Positions 6,875 to 7,504 of a stretch of 7,504 bases of DNA are shown one piece after another. Positions within the stretch are counted from its first letter, which is position 1, and each line of letters begins with the position of its first letter. The notes beneath the pieces were generated by a model, which saw only the letters and a list, made by a program, of their open reading frames with translations, did not search any database and was not told where the DNA came from. Origin of the DNA: a bacterium (GTDB lineage Bacteria; Verrucomicrobiota; Kiritimatiellia; UBA8416; CAMZLY01). The position numbers were made by a program, and so were the translations under genes. The stretch spans positions 1-7,504 of the forward strand of contig DAOVUR010000088.1 of assembly GCA_030632465.1 (NCBI GenBank), given 5' to 3'.

Positions 6875-7033
6875 TTACTCCAATAGATCAAATTCTTCTT
6901 TAGAAACGTAGCAGATGGGGCATACCCAGTCATCAGGGATATCCTCAAAAGGTGTACCTGCCGCAACTCCATTTGCGGGGTCTCCAATGGCAGGATCATA
7001 GATATAGCTACAGTTTATACATATATATTTCAT
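6875..7033 (-). CDS. Rubredoxin
   Basis: Encodes 52 residues, exactly the size of classical rubredoxin. CINC (Cys5, Cys8) and CPIC (Cys38, Cys41) supply the four cysteines that hold one iron. YDPAIGDPANGV (12-23), GTPFEDIPDDWVCP (26-39) and the final EEF are family signatures. It is a soluble one-electron carrier in the cytoplasm. The reading frame stays open far upstream to about 7402, but the added residues do not look like protein and translate repeat DNA, so I start at the Met preceding KYICINC. No good Shine-Dalgarno precedes this ATG (TTACCGAACT), which is the weak point of the start. Its stop codon is 3 bases before the start of the methyltransferase/reductase fusion, so it is the first gene of that operon. 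It may pass electrons to the flavin of the reductase half, or serve unrelated rubredoxin partners; only the neighbourhood supports the first. Confidence 0.93.
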   Translation of the reverse strand: MKYICINCSYIYDPAIGDPANGVAAGTPFEDIPDDWVCPICYVSKEEFDLLE

Positions 7034-7240
7034 AGTTCGGTAAGAGTAGGGAAGTTGGTGGTTTAAGTAAAGTCTTTTAACATGGATAAAGAGGATGAAC
7101 CAGTTCGGCAAGCTCATGGCAGGTAGGATTACCGCTCGACGGGAGGATAGCCACAAAAAGGCGCAAAATTCACAAAATGTTGCTCTACGGTGTGCTCGAC
7201 AGAAAAAATTTACAAAAAAGGTTTTGCCACGAATGCACGA

Positions 7241-7269
7241 ATAATATTTACAAAGAAGTGATATATCAA
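7241..7269 (-). promoter_or_regulatory. Sigma70-type promoter for the rubredoxin/methionine operon
   Basis: On the minus strand TTGATA (7264-7269) and TATTAT (7241-7246) each match five of six consensus positions and are separated by exactly 17 bases. This is the best promoter-like sequence I found in the window. Transcription would start near 7234, giving a leader of about 200 bases before the rubredoxin ATG. The -10 box directly abuts the CACGAAT tandem repeat. Confidence 0.5.
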
Positions 7270-7275
7270 TAGATT
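7247..7275 (+). promoter_or_regulatory. Possible divergent promoter for the exported-protein gene
   Basis: On the plus strand TTTACA (7247-7252; five of six) and TAGATT (7270-7275; four of six) are 17 bases apart, and would start transcription near 7282, about 49 bases before the ATG at 7331. It occupies nearly the same DNA as the minus-strand promoter at 7241-7269, so polymerase could not use both at once. The -10 match is mediocre. Confidence 0.3.
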
Positions 7276-7330
7276 TAACCCAGTAAAACTGATCTGGTTG
7301 TGTAGTGTTTATAAGGTGGGGAATAGGAAA

Positions 7331-7504
7331 ATGAAATATAAGGTGATCAACTTTGTTGCAGTTTTCGCTGTGCTGTTTGCGGTATCGGCGACTGCTGAAC
7401 ATAAAGATACATTAGCGTATAGAACATTTATAGACTATGCGAATCAGGGAGTAGTTCAGTCGGTCTTGATATCCGAGTTTGGTGGCAATAATATGGAGGC
7501 AGTG
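7331..7504 (+). CDS. Exported or membrane-anchored protein, N-terminal part (cut by window edge)
   Basis: The frame is open for 58 codons to the last base of the window. Residues 1-22 (MKYKVINFVAVFAVLFAVSA then TA) form a Sec signal peptide or a single N-terminal membrane anchor. AAGGTGGGG at 7313-7321, nine bases before ATG, is a plausible ribosome binding site. After the hydrophobic segment, YRTFIDYANQGVVQSVLIS (residues 30-48) loosely recalls the extracytoplasmic segment of FtsH, which has the pattern 'Y-x-x-F-(6-7)-G-x-V-x-S-V-x-I' after its first membrane helix. With so little sequence this is only a hint and I leave the product unnamed. It is the only rightward gene in the window and is transcribed divergently from the rubredoxin operon. 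Confidence 0.75.
   Translation, partial: MKYKVINFVAVFAVLFAVSATAEHKDTLAYRTFIDYANQGVVQSVLISEFGGNNMEAV

Larger units (their letters stand above)
7034..7330. other. Divergent intergenic region with short periodic repeats
   Basis: The 297 bases between rubredoxin (minus) and the exported-protein gene (plus) contain no believable gene. Three 'C(A/G)CAAAA' words lie about 10 bases apart at 7152, 7162 and 7171. CACGAAT is repeated at 7228-7234 and 7236-7242. TTTACAAA/GAAG-type words occur at 7208-7220 and 7246-7258. TTGCTCTACGGTG at 7180-7192 matches a 13-base word at 2828-2840, and GCTCGAC occurs at 7134-7140 and 7194-7200. Overlapping promoter candidates lie at its plus-strand-gene side. The mix looks like accumulated dispersed intergenic repeats that would mostly be transcribed as a leader of the rubredoxin message. 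Confidence 0.6.

Noticed and set aside
6799..6999. 66-residue minus-strand frame across the rubredoxin/fusion junction
   Set aside because: It overlaps two strongly recognised genes in another frame and has no family features.
7034..7240. SAM-type or cobalamin riboswitch before the methionine operon
   Set aside because: None of the conserved cores I know (S-box, SAM-II, SAH, cobalamin box) can be found in the leader.
7034..7402. Long upstream extension of the rubredoxin frame on the minus strand
   Set aside because: The frame stays open, but the added residues are not protein-like, translate repeat DNA, run across the predicted promoters and overlap the divergent gene start. Rubredoxin is complete from its own Met.

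Overview
The window comes from a bacterium of moderate GC content (low-to-mid 40s by eye), with compact, mostly co-oriented genes and repeat-rich spacers. The lineage is not certain. Bactofilins, a secreted protein with a concanavalin-like middle and a C-terminal FYRV ending, and spacers built from short 'CACGAAT' and 'CACAAAA' words would fit the Planctomycetes-Verrucomicrobia-Lentisphaerae-Kiritimatiellae group. This is an inference from gene content only.

Layout: six complete genes in the main block plus a small rubredoxin gene all lie on the minus strand, so transcription runs from about 7250 down to about 130. In transcription order they are a 52-residue rubredoxin (7033-6875), a 610-residue homocysteine methyltransferase / methylenetetrahydrofolate reductase fusion (6871-5039), a 518-residue secreted protein with a sugar-binding-like fold (4999-3443), a YehS-type DUF1456 protein (3397-2876), argC (2647-1589), a canonical bactofilin (1482-1033), and a second bactofilin with an added N-terminal zinc ribbon (908-159). 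A gene on the plus strand starts at 7331, encodes an exported or membrane-anchored protein, and runs off the right edge. The first ~130 bases hold a GC-rich element with strong self-complementarity and no gene.

How the genes may work together: rubredoxin and the fusion enzyme are separated by only 3 bases, and the fusion's ribosome binding site abuts the rubredoxin stop codon, so they are probably translated together. The fusion makes 5-methyltetrahydrofolate and methylates homocysteine to methionine. A rubredoxin there could be a redox partner of the flavin reductase half. The secreted protein and DUF1456 follow with 39- and 45-base gaps and may be co-transcribed. A 228-base repeat-bearing spacer with a plausible promoter then separates argC (arginine biosynthesis). 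The two bactofilins form a cytoskeletal pair at the end of the row.

The 297-base divergent spacer (7034-7330) holds two overlapping sigma70-like promoters facing opposite ways. The minus one predicts a leader of about 200 bases in front of rubredoxin. The most unusual items are the zinc ribbon-bactofilin fusion beside a normal bactofilin, the rubredoxin/methionine-synthesis coupling, a shared 13-base word that links two spacers more than 4 kb apart, and the pseudoknot-capable element at the left edge. I see no mobile element gene, CRISPR array, tRNA or rRNA.
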